64,000 bases of DNA from Ectocarpus siliculosus. Lineage: Eukaryota > Sar > Phaeophyceae > Ectocarpales > Ectocarpaceae. The stretch is from the NCBI GenBank assembly GCA_000310025.1, contig FN648382.1, forward strand, positions 146,178 to 210,177, written 5' to 3'. The notes below the pieces were generated by a model, which had not been told where the DNA came from, made no database searches, and saw nothing but the letters and a program-made list of their open reading frames with translations. A program made the translations under genes and the position numbers. Shown here piece after piece: positions 23,477-33,900 of this stretch (positions are counted from its first letter, which is position 1; every line of letters starts with the position of its first letter).

Positions 23477-23892
23477 CCTTCTCCCTCTCTCATTTGTTTC
23501 CTTTCTCTCTTTTTCTGTCTCTCTCTATCTCCCTCTGTCACACACACAATAATACCTATATTTTTTACACGTGTGTCACACATATTTTGCACGTGTGTGC
23601 GGCTCTTTTCTCATATGAATAACATTTTCTTTATCTTTTCTCATAATATGAATATCTTTTTCCGAAATCTTTTTCCGGAATCCTTCTCCCTCTCTCATTT
23701 GTTTCCTGTCTCTCTTTTTCTGTCTCTCTCTATCTCCCTCTGTCACACACACACAATAATACCTATAATTTTTACACGTGTGTCACACATATTTTGCACG
23801 TACGTGTGTGCGGCTCTTTTCTCATATGAATAACATATCTTTATCTTTTCTCATATGAATATCTTTTTCCGGAATCTTTTTCCCGGAATCCA
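23477..23892. repeat. 205-bp tandem duplication, pyrimidine-rich
   Basis: Two adjacent copies (23477-23681 and 23682-23892) start CCTTCTCCCTCTCTCATTTG, share CACACACAATAATACCTATA and CACACATATTTTGCACG, and end in ATATGAATATCTTTTTCCGG. A few substitutions and short insertions separate them. The plus strand of the array is C/T rich. Confidence 0.9.
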
Positions 23893-24026
23893 TCGGCGTT
23901 CGGTCAACGGGCGGTGAGGTTCGGTAGATCTTCTTAGGTTTTTCGCTCCCGCTCACGCGCGCCCTCGCGCCGTCCGCGCAAGCTCCCACTCCATCCCACA
24001 CCATTCTTTCGCGCACTCGAGTATGC

Positions 24027-24819
24027 ATGGCGTCGCGCAACATTTTTGCGTCTACTCCGCCCAGCACCAAGCGGAAGACAGCTGACTACACTCTCGGTGA
24101 GGTCATCGGCAAGTGCGCCCTCTGCCCGTCAGCCAACGCGACTCGCTGTTGTGCGACCTTCGGAGGCTGTGAAAATTTCGGGACGAAGGGCTGCAAATTC
24201 AAGATCAGCATCCTGTCCGCGCCTTCGCCCTGCACAACTTGCCTGTCGGACATCAAGCCCGGCGTCCTCTGCTTGGGCGTACCCAATCCTAACGGCGTCA
24301 AGACTAAGAGCGGCAAGCAACGTGCGTGTGATCTATTCCCTTCTCGATTCGTGTTGTGATGTCATTCATGTCTCTGCTTATTTTAGTTCGCTTCGTATTG
24401 TCTTCGTATTGTTTGTTTGACTGGGCGCGCTTCGTTGTTTTTCCGTAGGCGACTTTGTTTCGGTTTTACTTCGTTGTTTTTCCGTATGCCGCTTATTAAA
24501 CTACTGCCGCCGCTGCTGTACAGACGTCGAAACACATGTGGAATAGAGCGGTGCGGTGTGGTGTTTTGTCTTGCGTTCAACGTATGCTTTATTACTTTGC
24601 GGTCGTCCTTTGTGGTTTTTCTTCCGGGCGGTCCTTCTTCATTTTGCCTCCTCCGCTCTTTCTTCCCTTCTTGTGTCGTTTTCGTTTCATGTTCAGCGTA
24701 CGTCAAAAAACACTACAAGTGGGAAGGACTGCTTCGGGCTGAAGATCAAGCTCAGCAGGGACGGCAAGCAGGCCTTCCGGTTCATCGAGAAGGTTGAGGC
24801 CGAGGACGCCAGGATTGGG
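24027..24819 (+). CDS. Cys-rich hypothetical exons upstream of a helicase fragment
   Basis: An exon starts with ATG at 24027 (MASRNIFASTPPSTKRKTAD) and contains several Cys pairs (GKCALCPSANATRCC, FGGCENFGTKGCKF, PCTTCLSDIKPGVLCLG), suggesting a zinc-binding module. A donor-like GTGCGT follows at 24322. A second coding segment, about 24697-24819 (CFGLKIKLSRDGKQAFRFIE), begins after a CAG acceptor and ends at a GTGAGG donor. The phases of the two segments do not match with these sites, so at least one boundary is wrong or the gene is decayed. The helicase C-terminus follows closely. No family recognised. It could be the N-terminus of the same protein or a host gene fragment captured by a Helitron. 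Confidence 0.4.
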
Positions 24820-24869
24820 GTGAGGTTTACTGATGCGTGCCGATTCTTCGTGCATTTTGTTTTTTTTTC

Positions 24870-25765
24870 TCGCCGCCGACCCGACTGAGTTCAAGGCGAG
24901 AGCCATCCTTTCGTCAACCAACGCCACCATAGACACCATTAACGCACACGTCCTTGACATCCTTCCAGGAGACCTTCTCACAGCATACAGTTGTGACACC
25001 GTCGATCCTGACGCGACTGACGATGGTATGGGTTTCGTTGCCGCAGCTGACCTCCACGCTATTGACGTTTCTGGTGTACCGCCTCATGCCTTGGATTTGA
25101 AACTGAATTGCATGGTGATGATCACACGAAACCTAAACTTCAAGCAGGGCTTGGTCAATGGTCAGAAGGCTATCGTTCGTGGATACTCAACACGAATTGT
25201 GCATGTAGAACTACTAGACGGTCTCTCAACGCTCGTTCTCATCCCACGTATTCGCTTCAAGACTAAAGTCGGCAGCAACGGTATTGCTTTCTCGCGATTG
25301 CAACTTCCACTACGAGTGTGCTACGCGCTAACCATCAACAAAAGTCAAGGACAGACACTCTCCAAGATAGGTCTTGACTTGAGAGCTGACGTTTTCACTC
25401 ATGGTCAGTTATACGTCGCACTTAGTCGTGCCCAGGAGCGATCATCTATCATGTGTCTCGCATTATCATCACGATTGCGAGGATCGTTGAACCGCGCCGC
25501 GTTCGTCGCTAACATCACATTCCCGTCATTCGTAGATGCTGCAACTGACTCTACCAACAATTCCCCGTCCTTGCCGCCTTCGTACATCGACTTCATCGGA
25601 TACATGCACGCAACCGACACCAGCAACAACACCCGACGAGACATGGGGCCGCCTGGGCTACACGACACAGACGAAAACGCACACGCAAATGGCCAGGCTA
25701 ATGCCCGCCATCCCAACCAATGCGCCGACGGCGGGTGGATTGAGGCAAAAGGCCTATCGCGTTAG
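24870..25765 (+). pseudogene. PIF1/Helitron-type helicase, C-terminal fragment
   Basis: The open frame encodes the last third of a superfamily 1B PIF1-like helicase. It contains ARAILSSTNATIDTINAHVL, LKLNCMVMITRNLNFKQGLVNGQK, a LTINKSQGQTLSKIGLDLR block (motif V/VI region) and VFTHGQLYVALSRAQERS (the arginine-bearing motif VI). Walker A and B and the N-terminal motifs are missing upstream, as is the Rep (HUH) endonuclease of a full Helitron. Stop TAG is at 25763-25765. The wording VGLDLR...VFTHGQLYVALSR is typical of Helitron-encoded helicases. Most likely a truncated Helitron; a divergent cellular PIF1 is less likely because the ATP-binding half is absent. Confidence 0.75.
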
Positions 25766-25811
25766 AGTAATGTGTCCAGTGTATGTCGGAGTTGCGTATT
25801 GAGGTACACGC

Positions 25812-26090
25812 CTGGTGTGAGAATATCCTTTGTTGCTTCAGATCCGTGTGAGTGCCACACTTCATGTTCGTAGGCATGTCTTCAGGTGGGTGCGATCGTT
25901 GTCTCCTATTGGTGTCGAGCTTGGTGTGAGGATGTCCTTTGTTGCGTCAGAAGCGTGAGAGTTCTGTCCTGCATCGTCGTAGGCGTGTCTTTACGCGGGT
26001 GCGATCGTTGTCGACTATTGGTGTCGTTTTGTTGCGTCACAAGCGTGAGAGTTCTGTGTCGTGTCTTTGGGTGGGATCGAGCGTTGCCGC
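25812..26090. repeat. ~110-bp tandem repeat, about 2.5 copies
   Basis: Units begin TGGTGTGAG, share CCTTTGTTGC, GTAGGC and GGTGCGATCGTTGTC, and run into one another (25812-25920, 25921-26025, partial 26026-26090). The units have diverged by substitutions and short deletions. It lies just 3' of the helicase fragment, within the presumed Helitron. Confidence 0.8.
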
Positions 26091-26295
26091 TTTGCCGCTT
26101 ATATAAGTTCGATATGTCTGAGCGTGTGTCGATTGCATTAATAATACAGTTTATGTCTACGTGCCAACATGTTGTTGTCACACGACAGACATGCACGTCA
26201 AACGGGCATCCTCAACGAAACATAACTTCCATTTAACCTTCCACGATCCCCACACGTACCATCCCCGTGTACCTTGGGACTCGCTCCATTGGGCG

Positions 26296-26322
26296 TGGCG
26301 GCGTAAGCCGCCAAAAAACTTG
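26296..26322 (+). other. Possible Helitron 3' terminus
   Basis: A perfect 7-bp stem TGGCGGC-GTAA-GCCGCCA (26296-26313) is followed 5 bases later by CTTG and then T. Helitrons end with a GC-rich hairpin shortly before CTRR and insert in front of T. Here the tetramer is CTTG, one base off CTRR, so the call is tentative. Confidence 0.35.
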
Positions 26323-26412
26323 TACATATATGTGGCAAAAATTTCTCTGCTTCAACTTTCCGGGGCGGGCGGCCGGACACGGCAGTATGTGTGCCAATCA
26401 AAACTTCACGGT

Positions 26413-26726
26413 TTAGAATGGCTTACCACGTGATGTGTACACTCGTGACACTACAAAAATGTAGACACGCGCCAAAAAGAGACGGACAAAAACAAACGCG
26501 AAAAAAAACAACTGCTGTGTACCTGCTGGAATGTACTCAGAAAATACCCACTGCCACATACATACAATTTTGAAAAGATAATTGTTTATGCAGAGTCTGC
26601 AGGGGCTCACCGATTGCCCTCTGCCAATAGCGAACGAGTTGTAGGTGTTCAGCGAGCCTTTGGTGGCATCCTCTCGTTGTCTCTTTCCTCGATTCGGGGC
26701 CCCGCGCGCCGCCGGAGCTGCTGCTC

Positions 26727-26789
<63 letters not shown>

Positions 26790-27087
26790 ACCGCTTTCCG
26801 GATGCAGACGACGCGGGAGCGTGCTCTGAAGACAGTGTAGGGCGAGCGCTGTTGATGGTGCCCATGTTGTCTCCATCAACCTGCGTGGTCCAATCTTCTT
26901 CCGAGAACACGCCGCTGCTTCTCAGCTCCCACACCAAATCGAAGGCCTCCCAGTCTTCGCTCGAGAGGGAGTTGCCCTCCCTCACATGTTTCTTGATCAC
27001 CTCGTACTGTCGCTCAAGGATCACGCCCTTTGCTTTGAGTGCTGAGAGCTTCTGGAGCTCCCTCAACGTCGCCAAGGGCGGCGACAT
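26413..27087 (-). CDS. Poly-Ala hypothetical protein with SHOCT-like segment
   Basis: From ATG at 27087 the minus strand reads a Leu/Lys-rich start with LQKLSALKAKGVILERQYEV. This resembles the SHOCT pattern (L..LK..G.I...E.E..K), a short oligomerisation module. Then come SSEDWEAFDLVWELRSSGVF, a long poly-Ala run encoded by the CTG tract, and a basic segment (PNRGKRQRED) that could be a nuclear signal. The frame stays open to 26413, but the last part (after about 26590) looks like intron or UTR, so the real end is uncertain. A frame is also open upstream of the ATG through the hairpin repeats, which I regard as chance. Function unknown. Confidence 0.4.
26730..26789. repeat. (CTG)20 trinucleotide repeat
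   Basis: An uninterrupted CTG run on the plus strand. In the minus-strand gene it is read as GCA (Ala). Confidence 0.95.
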
Positions 27088-27217
27088 GATCGCCCTTCGT
27101 GCAGACAGAGGGCTTGTTGCGTGGCACGCACCCGAGGGCCGCAGAAGCGAAGTACAGCGGTGCAATATTCCCAATATGCCCCCCCCATCGGGGTTGCCCC
27201 CTCCCCCCTTGGCCTTG

Positions 27218-27417
27218 TTTGCCATCGGGGTTTGGGTTTTCGTCGCTTGGCAACGACGTTGTAAAACAAGCCGCCGCCCCCGGTGTTTGCCATCGGGATT
27301 GGGTTTTCGTCGCTTGGTAACGACGTTGTAAAACAAGCCAATTCACTTCGTGAACTCGGCAACCAGGTTACCGTTTGTTTTTTTTTTACCCTCGGTTTTT
27401 TTTTTTTGGCGGTAACC
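27218..27417. repeat. Hairpin module array: two 54-bp units plus foldback part
   Basis: Two copies of the TTTGCCATCGG...CAAGCC unit (27218-27272 and 27286-27339) separated by a C-rich spacer. They are followed by the TTCAC...GTGAA hairpin and the GGTTACC...GGTAACC foldback. Confidence 0.75.
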
Positions 27418-27823
27418 ATAATGGTGGTCGAGTAGATCATGTTGTGCGGGGTGGAGAACCCTCACTCAGCGCAAGGGGGATGGTCGCACCACGTTGTGTT
27501 AAAATGGTAAAGCATCCTCGAGGCAGTTACACAGCAGTGCTTATAACTGTCTCTGGAAGTGAAAGCACCAGAAAGCAAATTAAGTCATACCCAGCTGTCA
27601 TCCGTACGCAAGGAAGTAAGCACAAGATGCCGAACACCCTTAGCAGGATGCAGCTCACCCTTCATGCGACTCGCCGAATACCTCACGGTGCTTCGCGCTT
27701 GGTGATGTGAGAGCCTGGTCCGGTGAGAACCCCGCGTGCTCCGTCCCGGCTTTGTAGGGATGCGAGGTCAATGGTCTAACGACTACGGCATGCACGACTA
27801 TGAGTACACCCCCCCCCCCCCCC
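27418..27823 (+). mobile_element. SINE-like element with poly-C tail, copy 2
   Basis: Same body as 134-544, with the A-box-like TGGTCGAGTAG at the 5' end and the shared 3' tail. It ends in C15 at about 27809-27823. It carries small differences from copies 1 and 3 (for example CAGCAGTGCTT near 27532), while copies 1 and 3 are almost identical to each other. Confidence 0.6.
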
Positions 27824-28153
27824 ATCGGGGTTGGGTTTTCGTCGCTTGGCAACGACGTTGTAAAACAAGCCCCCCCCTCCCCCCCGGCGTTTGCCATCGG
27901 GGTTGGGTTTTCGTCGCTTGGCAACGACGTTGTAAAACAAGCCGCCCCCCCCGGTGTTTGCCATCGGGGTTTGGGTTTTCGTCGCTTGGCAACGACGTTG
28001 TAAAACAAGCCCCCCACTCGGTGTTTGCCATCGGGATTGAGATTTCGTCGCTTGGCAACGACGTTGTAAAACAAGCCAATTCACTTCGTGAACTCGGCAA
28101 CCAGGTTACCGTTTTTTTTTTTTTTTACCTCGTTTTTTTTTTTGGCGGTAACC
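27824..28153. repeat. Hairpin module array: four units plus foldback part
   Basis: Four tandem copies of the 54-bp unit (starting near 27824, 27890, 27956 and 28022), each preceded by a C-run of variable length, then the TTCAC...GTGAA hairpin and the GGTTACC...GGTAACC foldback. The first unit is fused directly to the poly-C end of the preceding SINE-like copy, so its first bases are missing. Confidence 0.75.
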
Positions 28154-28562
28154 ATAATGGTGGTCGAGTAGATCATGTTGTGCGGGGTGGAGAAACCTCA
28201 CTCCGCGCAACGGGGGATGATCGCACCACGTTGTGTTAAAATGGTCAAGCTTCCTCGAGGCAGTTACACAGTGCTTACAACTGTCTCTGGAAGTGAAAGC
28301 ACCAGAAAATAAATTAAGTCATACGTAGCTGTCATCCGTACGCAAGGAAGTAAGCACAAGATGCCGAACACCCTTAGCAGGATGCAGCTCACCCTTCATG
28401 CGACTCGCCAAATACCTCACGGCGCTTCGCGCTTGGTGATGTGAGAGCCTGGTCCGGTGAGAACCCGGCGTGCTCCGTCCCGGCTTTGTAGGGATGCGAG
28501 GTCAATGGTCAAACGACTACGGCATGCACGACTATGAGTACACCCCCCCCCCCCCCCCCCCC
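28154..28562 (+). mobile_element. SINE-like element with poly-C tail, copy 3
   Basis: Near-identical to copy 1 over its whole length. It ends in at least 20 C before the assembly gap. Confidence 0.6.
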
Positions 28563-28805
28563 NNNNNNNNNNNNNNNNNNNNNNNNNNNNNNNNNNNNNN
28601 NNNNNNNNNNNNNNNNNNNNNNNNNNNNNNNNNNNNNNNNNNNNNNNNNNNNNNNNNNNNNNNNNNNNNNNNNNNNNNNNNNNNNNNNNNNNNNNNNNNN
28701 NNNNNNNNNNNNNNNNNNNNNNNNNNNNNNNNNNNNNNNNNNNNNNNNNNNNNNNNNNNNNNNNNNNNNNNNNNNNNNNNNNNNNNNNNNNNNNNNNNNN
28801 NNNNN
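28563..28805. other. Assembly gap (243 N)
   Basis: A run of N between two C-rich ends. The assembler probably failed in the poly-C/hairpin array. Confidence 0.99.
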
Positions 28806-28884
28806 TCCCCCCCCTGTTTTTCCCTTCGGCTTTTTCTTTTTCCTTCATTAGAGACCCCCCCCCCCCCCCCCCCCCCCCTCGGTG

Positions 28885-29011
28885 TTTGCCATCGGGATTG
28901 GGTTTTCGTCGCTTGGCAACGACGTTGTAAAACAAGCCAATTCACTTCGTGAACTCGGCAACCAGGTTACCGTTTTTTTTTTTTACCTCGGGTTTTTTTT
29001 TGGCGGTAACC
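28885..29011. repeat. Hairpin module, copy without a SINE-like body
   Basis: One 54-bp unit, the small hairpin and the GGTTACC...GGTAACC foldback. After GGTAACC the sequence is unrelated to the other copies, which marks the right-hand boundary of the module. It is preceded by an 18-20 base C-run. Confidence 0.7.
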
Positions 29012-29964
29012 TTTACTAGGGTTAAGGATTGGCCCCCCGCCCCCCAATGGGGCTGGAGGCCAACATCCAGGACGGATGGTGGTGAGTGTCCGGGAGGAAG
29101 GAAAGAAGAACAAGAAGGGGAGAGGAGTTGTAGGGGCGGGAAGAAGGGACGGTGTTGGGAGAGGCAAGGAAGTGGTGAAGAATTTCGGCACTCGACGAGC
29201 GCGCGGTCCCGTCGGGGGTGAAAGGGACATGTCAGTCCGTCGTCTTGTCTATCGGAATCGAAAAGCCGAAAAATCGAGGTATATTATGTACATAACGATG
29301 GAGAAGGCCGACGAGGAAGGTACGAAGAGAGGAAATTGCACCCCACGTTCGAAGTTCGAAGTCGGTGTGAAAACCGCCGCAAGGAAGGAGTGCGAAGGAA
29401 AAAAAAAAAAGGAGACGTCGACGGTTGCGGCGTGGAACGATCCTTCCGTATAACGCAGGTACTCACCAATGCAAGACGGGGAGGAGGTAAAATACCCATC
29501 GTGAAAGTCAAAGCGCAGGTCATAACCGCATATATATATGACTCACGCGCGGAGAAGTTACCACGGAGACTTATCAACAAGAAGTTTGAAGGCCGGCCGA
29601 GAAGGTTTGAAGACACAAATACTTAAGCGACGTTGGCAAGCTCAACGTCAAAACTTCACAACAAAAAGAAAAGTGCATACTTGTACAAAAAAAGAAAAGG
29701 CCGGATGCCGACCTATGGCTCTCTCGGAATGTAGGGATTCCTACAATTTGCAACAGGTATAATCCACAAGTAAGTACGGACATATGAAGTACTGGGTAGA
29801 GAGAGATCGGAACGGTTTTTAATGTGAAGACACAACAACAACAACAATGAATGATGAAATTCGACCCGTCCTGCGTCCTTCGGTGTAAAATGATAAATGA
29901 ATGCGAAAGATTGACTGCGTAAAGATCCAGCGGTCTTTTTCGGCAGTGGCAAAGAAATATGCAA
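29012..29964. other. Intergenic
   Basis: Several weak ORFs on both strands without recognisable domains. At 29820-29848 the sequence TAATGTGAAGACAC is followed by an ACA run, the same junction (here in the opposite orientation) as at 8902-8925 and 54636-54667. Confidence 0.4.
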
Positions 29965-29969
29965 CCACA

Positions 29970-30291
29970 TGTTAGATATACTCGCAGCAGTATCTGGTAG
30001 TGAGGATCCCAGGGGGATACGTGTCGGGAATTTCGTGTGTTGCAGGGTACCATCGGTGCAGTCACGGGGACCCTTTTGGCGTGGTTGGTGCGATGAAGCT
30101 TGCGTGCGTGCTGCGCTCTTCTTCTCTCTCTCTCCACCACCACCACCGTCTCTCTCCAATCAAGTTTCCTTCTCCCACTCTCTCTCCAACTCTCTCTCAA
30201 CCTCTCTCTCTCGGCCTAACACGGCCGACTACCCAGTGCCCCAAGTAACGTCCAGAACGTGCTTGCTGCACCCCGCGTAGTTTACCTTTCA
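29970..30291 (+). repeat. Copia 5' LTR
   Basis: Starts TGTTAGATATACTCGC, ends TTTACCTTTCA, and matches 36646-36967 except at two positions. It contains CT-rich tracts near 30119-30215. Confidence 0.95.
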
Positions 30292-30386
30292 CACTAGTGC
30301 GATATCACGGTATCTGCGCGCGGGCGTAGCCATCCGGGGGTTGTGCAGTCACGCGCAATCGGTAGACTCCCACGACACCAAACATC

Positions 30387-32300
30387 ATGGAGGACATCGA
30401 CCTCTCCGCCCTCAGCGGGGAAGAGCTACAACAAAAAGTGGAGGAGATCGTCCAGCAACGAGTGCAAGCCGAACTCGAAGCCAACAGGATCAACGAGGGT
30501 GAAGTCACCATTGCCCAACCACCAGCCGGCAACCCAGCCACTCCAACCGGCAACCCAGTCCCACCTACTGGCAACCAACCATCACCCTCCAGCCAGGGTA
30601 CACCAGCCACATTCAACGACCCCAGCAGCGTCGCACACATCGTGGCGCAAGCGGCCAAGGCGACAGCTGAGGCCATCGCTCAACAACAGGGCTTTGCCCG
30701 CTCAGGCACGTTACGTGTCAATCCAGGCTCAGAAATCGAACCTTGGCTTGGTAGTGTAAAGAAGGAGCAGGACTTGTACATTATGTTTGATATTTTTCGT
30801 GGTAAGATGATTTCATATTTTCAGGAGGAGGGTGTGCATGATGCGTTGGAACTGGAGGTCGAGGTCAAGGTCGGGGGTGTGAATGTAGGAGACCTTCGGA
30901 GACTTTTTGGAAATGAAGTGGTAGACAAGTCTTTCAAACTGTGGAATATCCTCATCAGCAAGGTTTTGTATCCCCCGATTCAGAGCTTGATTCTGGCGTG
31001 TGAGAGTCCCCAAAAGGGCTGGAAAATAGTGACCGAGTTCAATCAGGAGAAAAAGCAGTCAGAAAAGTCGAGGTTGGAGCAGGACTGGAAGGAGTTGGAG
31101 ATGAAAGAGTCCGAGAGTCCACAGGATTGCATTGCCCGCTCAGAGGCCCTTCGCCTGCGTCTCGCATCTGTAGGCACGATTAAGGATGAAACAGATGCCA
31201 ACAAAGACATTGCTCGTGGCCTTTCCTCTTCGTTGTATGCCGTGCAAAAAGGAATACTGCTTGCCCATGATGTCCTGACGTTGCGTACCCTTGAGACTGT
31301 GGTGAGGGACGCCCACGTGGAGATGGAGCACGAGAGGAGCAAGGGGGAGAGGCGCGAGGTGGAGCTCGCTCTCGCCGCGTCCGGCATGGGCCGGCGCGGC
31401 GGGGGCAGTGGGGGGGCATCCGGGGGTCAAGACGGCGGTCAGGCAGCAGCTGGCGGCCAAAATCGTGACGGAGAGAAGAAAAATAGTGACGTGTTCAACG
31501 ACGACCCCGGCGGATTTTGCCGCTACCACCAGTCCGAGCTTCACACCAACGAGCAGTGTCGTCTCCAGCAGCAACTGCGGCGTGCGCGTTCGAGAGAGGG
31601 CGCCGAGGAACGTCGCTCGGGCGGCGGCAGCCGCGGTGGCGGCGGTAGCCAGCGAGGGGGTAGACCGCCGCCGGGACCGGGCCGCGGTGGCGGGCGATGG
31701 GTGAGGATAGAGCAGCAGCACCACACCGGTCATGGTGGCGGTGGCTGGAGCCAAGCCTCACCCCCCCCGCGACCTCTTCGTGGACGTGGGCCTGGTGGTC
31801 GTCTGGGGCGTCACCCGGGGGGTCGTGGGCCCGCGGGACGCCACAGCAGCGACGGGCGTGCCGAGAGAGATCGGGCAGGGAGAGGCCCGGGGCACGCGCG
31901 TTCTGGCCACGGAAGAGAGCAGGCGTACGTTGTGTACTACGCCCACGATGATGGTGGCTACTACGAAGATTACGGCGACTACGACGAAGGCTACTCCTAC
32001 GACGACGGCTACCACGACGCCGGGTACGCCCACTACGCCGGCGGCGGGGACAGCTACAGCTACTCCTCCGGGTACGAAGACAGCCGTTCATCTGACGGCG
32101 GGATCCACTACGTCTACTACCCTCCCGCCGGTCAAGATTCATCATCCGAGCAGCCACGTCAGCCCCCCCCCGCGAGCAGCAGCAGCACCGCTTCCTCCTC
32201 GTCCTCTACCCCTTCTCCTGGCGCGCCTCCATCTTCGGGCTACCTCCACCTCTGCACGGCACAATCGGTGCCCCTAGGCAAGTCTCACCCCGAAGATTTT
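30387..32300 (+). other. Gag region of the copia element
   Basis: From the ATG at 30387 the frame encodes an N-terminal helical segment (DLSALSGEELQQKVEEIVQQ), a Gag capsid-like part with NQEKKQSEKSRLEQDWKEL, and a Gly/Arg-rich then Tyr/Asp/Gly-rich tail (YYEDYGDYDEGYSYDDGYH). No CCHC zinc knuckle of the usual spacing was seen; the Arg/Gly-rich part may do the RNA binding. Confidence 0.75.
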
Positions 32301-32389
32301 TTTGATAGGATAGGAGTGACGATTGGAGTAGAGTCTGCTGCATCTGCTTCGTCTCTGCTGAGTGTTGAATCTAGTGACGGACCGCCTGG

Positions 32390-32430
32390 TAGCGAAAGAT
32401 GGGTAGCTGACTCCGGAGCCAGCAACAGTT
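32390..32430 (+). other. Aspartic protease motif of the copia element
   Basis: RWVADSGASNSFTN contains the D-S-G active-site triplet typical of Ty1/copia proteases, in the usual WI.DSGA.. context. Confidence 0.8.
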
Positions 32431-33289
32431 TTACAAATAGCAGCCTGCACGACCTGCAAGAGATTCCCGCCAGTAGGAAGTATGTCGTTGTAGGTGATGG
32501 TCGACTGCTCGAAGTACAAGCTATCGGTAGCATCAATCTTAGTTTCTTTCAGGAGGATGAGAACGGTGAAAAAACGACGATATGTGTTAAGCTGACCGAC
32601 GTGTCTGTAGTAGAGAGCCTGAGCTTCAATTTGTTTTCAACGCATGCAGTTTCTCCAAAGCAACAAATCCTGCACGACGAGCGTGGTGCAACCCTCCAAA
32701 ATGGACTGCTATTTGCAGGGAGGAAAAAGCGTCTGCAGCATATGCCATGCGGTTACCATACGACCCATCTGCGACTATAGTAGACTCTTCTCCTTTGCCT
32801 GCATTCGTGACTGCCCCCGATTCCGCCCCCGCCGTTGGCTCCACGCGTTCCCCTTCCCAAAAAGGGGGCTCCGCGGAATAATTGGTGTCCGTGTTGCGTT
32901 TTCCTCCCGCTGGCTCTGCTAGCGTAGTACCTTCGAGTGAGAGCGTCCCGCCCACTGGTCCCACCAGTGTAGTACCTGCGCGTGAGAGCGTCCCGTCTGC
33001 CGGCTCTGCCGACGTAGTACCTTCTTCGGCGTCCGAGTTTGTGTGTGTGGGTACTTTCCCGGGTATGGATCTTGGAGATACGAGTGTGCTCACCGATGAG
33101 CAGCTCATGGATGGCTATGATGACACCCCATATCACGATTTTTTTCCCCGTATTTATCCCAGAGAGTGACGCTGCGAATGTAGCTGGTGTTTTGGATATC
33201 ATTGATGGGGGTGCTGATTTTGACTTGGGTGCGGCCGCGCTTGGCCCTGGTGCGTCCCCGTTTGCTCTTGGTTCGACTGAAAAGTCCGT

Positions 33290-33900
33290 TGACATCAACC
33301 GTTTCCACCGCTCCCTTGCCCACGCTTGCGAGCCTCTTTTGAGAGAAACCGCCCAGCAGAGAGGCATCGTGCTCACCGGCAAGCTGGAACCGTGCACGGA
33401 CTGCCTGAAGGCGAAGGGCAGGCGAGGGTCGGTGCCGCGGGGGCCGGGAGCGCGGGCGTCCAAGCCACTCGGGTGTGTTCGCCTGGACTTGTGTGGACCG
33501 CTGGTGCCTTCCCTGGGCGGCAACCTCTACCTGTTCGTCGCCGTCGACAGCGCCTCGCGGTGGAACAAGGTCTACGGTCTCCGGCGGAAGTCCGACGCGC
33601 TGGTGGCAACGAAAAGGCTGCTGGCGGACGTGGGGCGGTACGACCTCGGGCGCATCGAGTGTTTCCGCGTCGACAACGGCACCGAGTGGACCCGTGGCGA
33701 CTTTCGGCACTTCTGCGACAACAACGGCATCGGCGTCGAGTTCACCCCGCCTGGCACTCCGAAGTACAACGGCGTCGTCGAGAGCGCCATCTGGCGGATT
33801 ATGAAGGCCAGCATGGCCGCCCGCCGCAGCGCTGGCCGTGTGTTCAACGTCGACTTCGCCTCCATCCCCGGCCTCGACGAGCGCGGTGACCGTCTTTGGA
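33290..33900 (+). other. Integrase region of the copia element
   Basis: GAG-pre-integrase zinc region (INRFHRSLAHA through CTDCLKAKG), then the three acidic blocks of the core: LDLCGPLVPSLGG, CFRVDNGTEW and YNGVVESAIWR. Order and spacing fit Ty1/copia integrase. It is followed by a Pro/Ala/Thr-rich linker to about 34500. Confidence 0.88.

Noticed and set aside
27800-28100. Open frames through the hairpin array (for example NVVAKRRKPNPDGKH repeats on the minus strand)
   Set aside because: They arise because the palindromic unit lacks stops in several frames. All frames on both strands are open, and there is no start context or conservation to support a protein.
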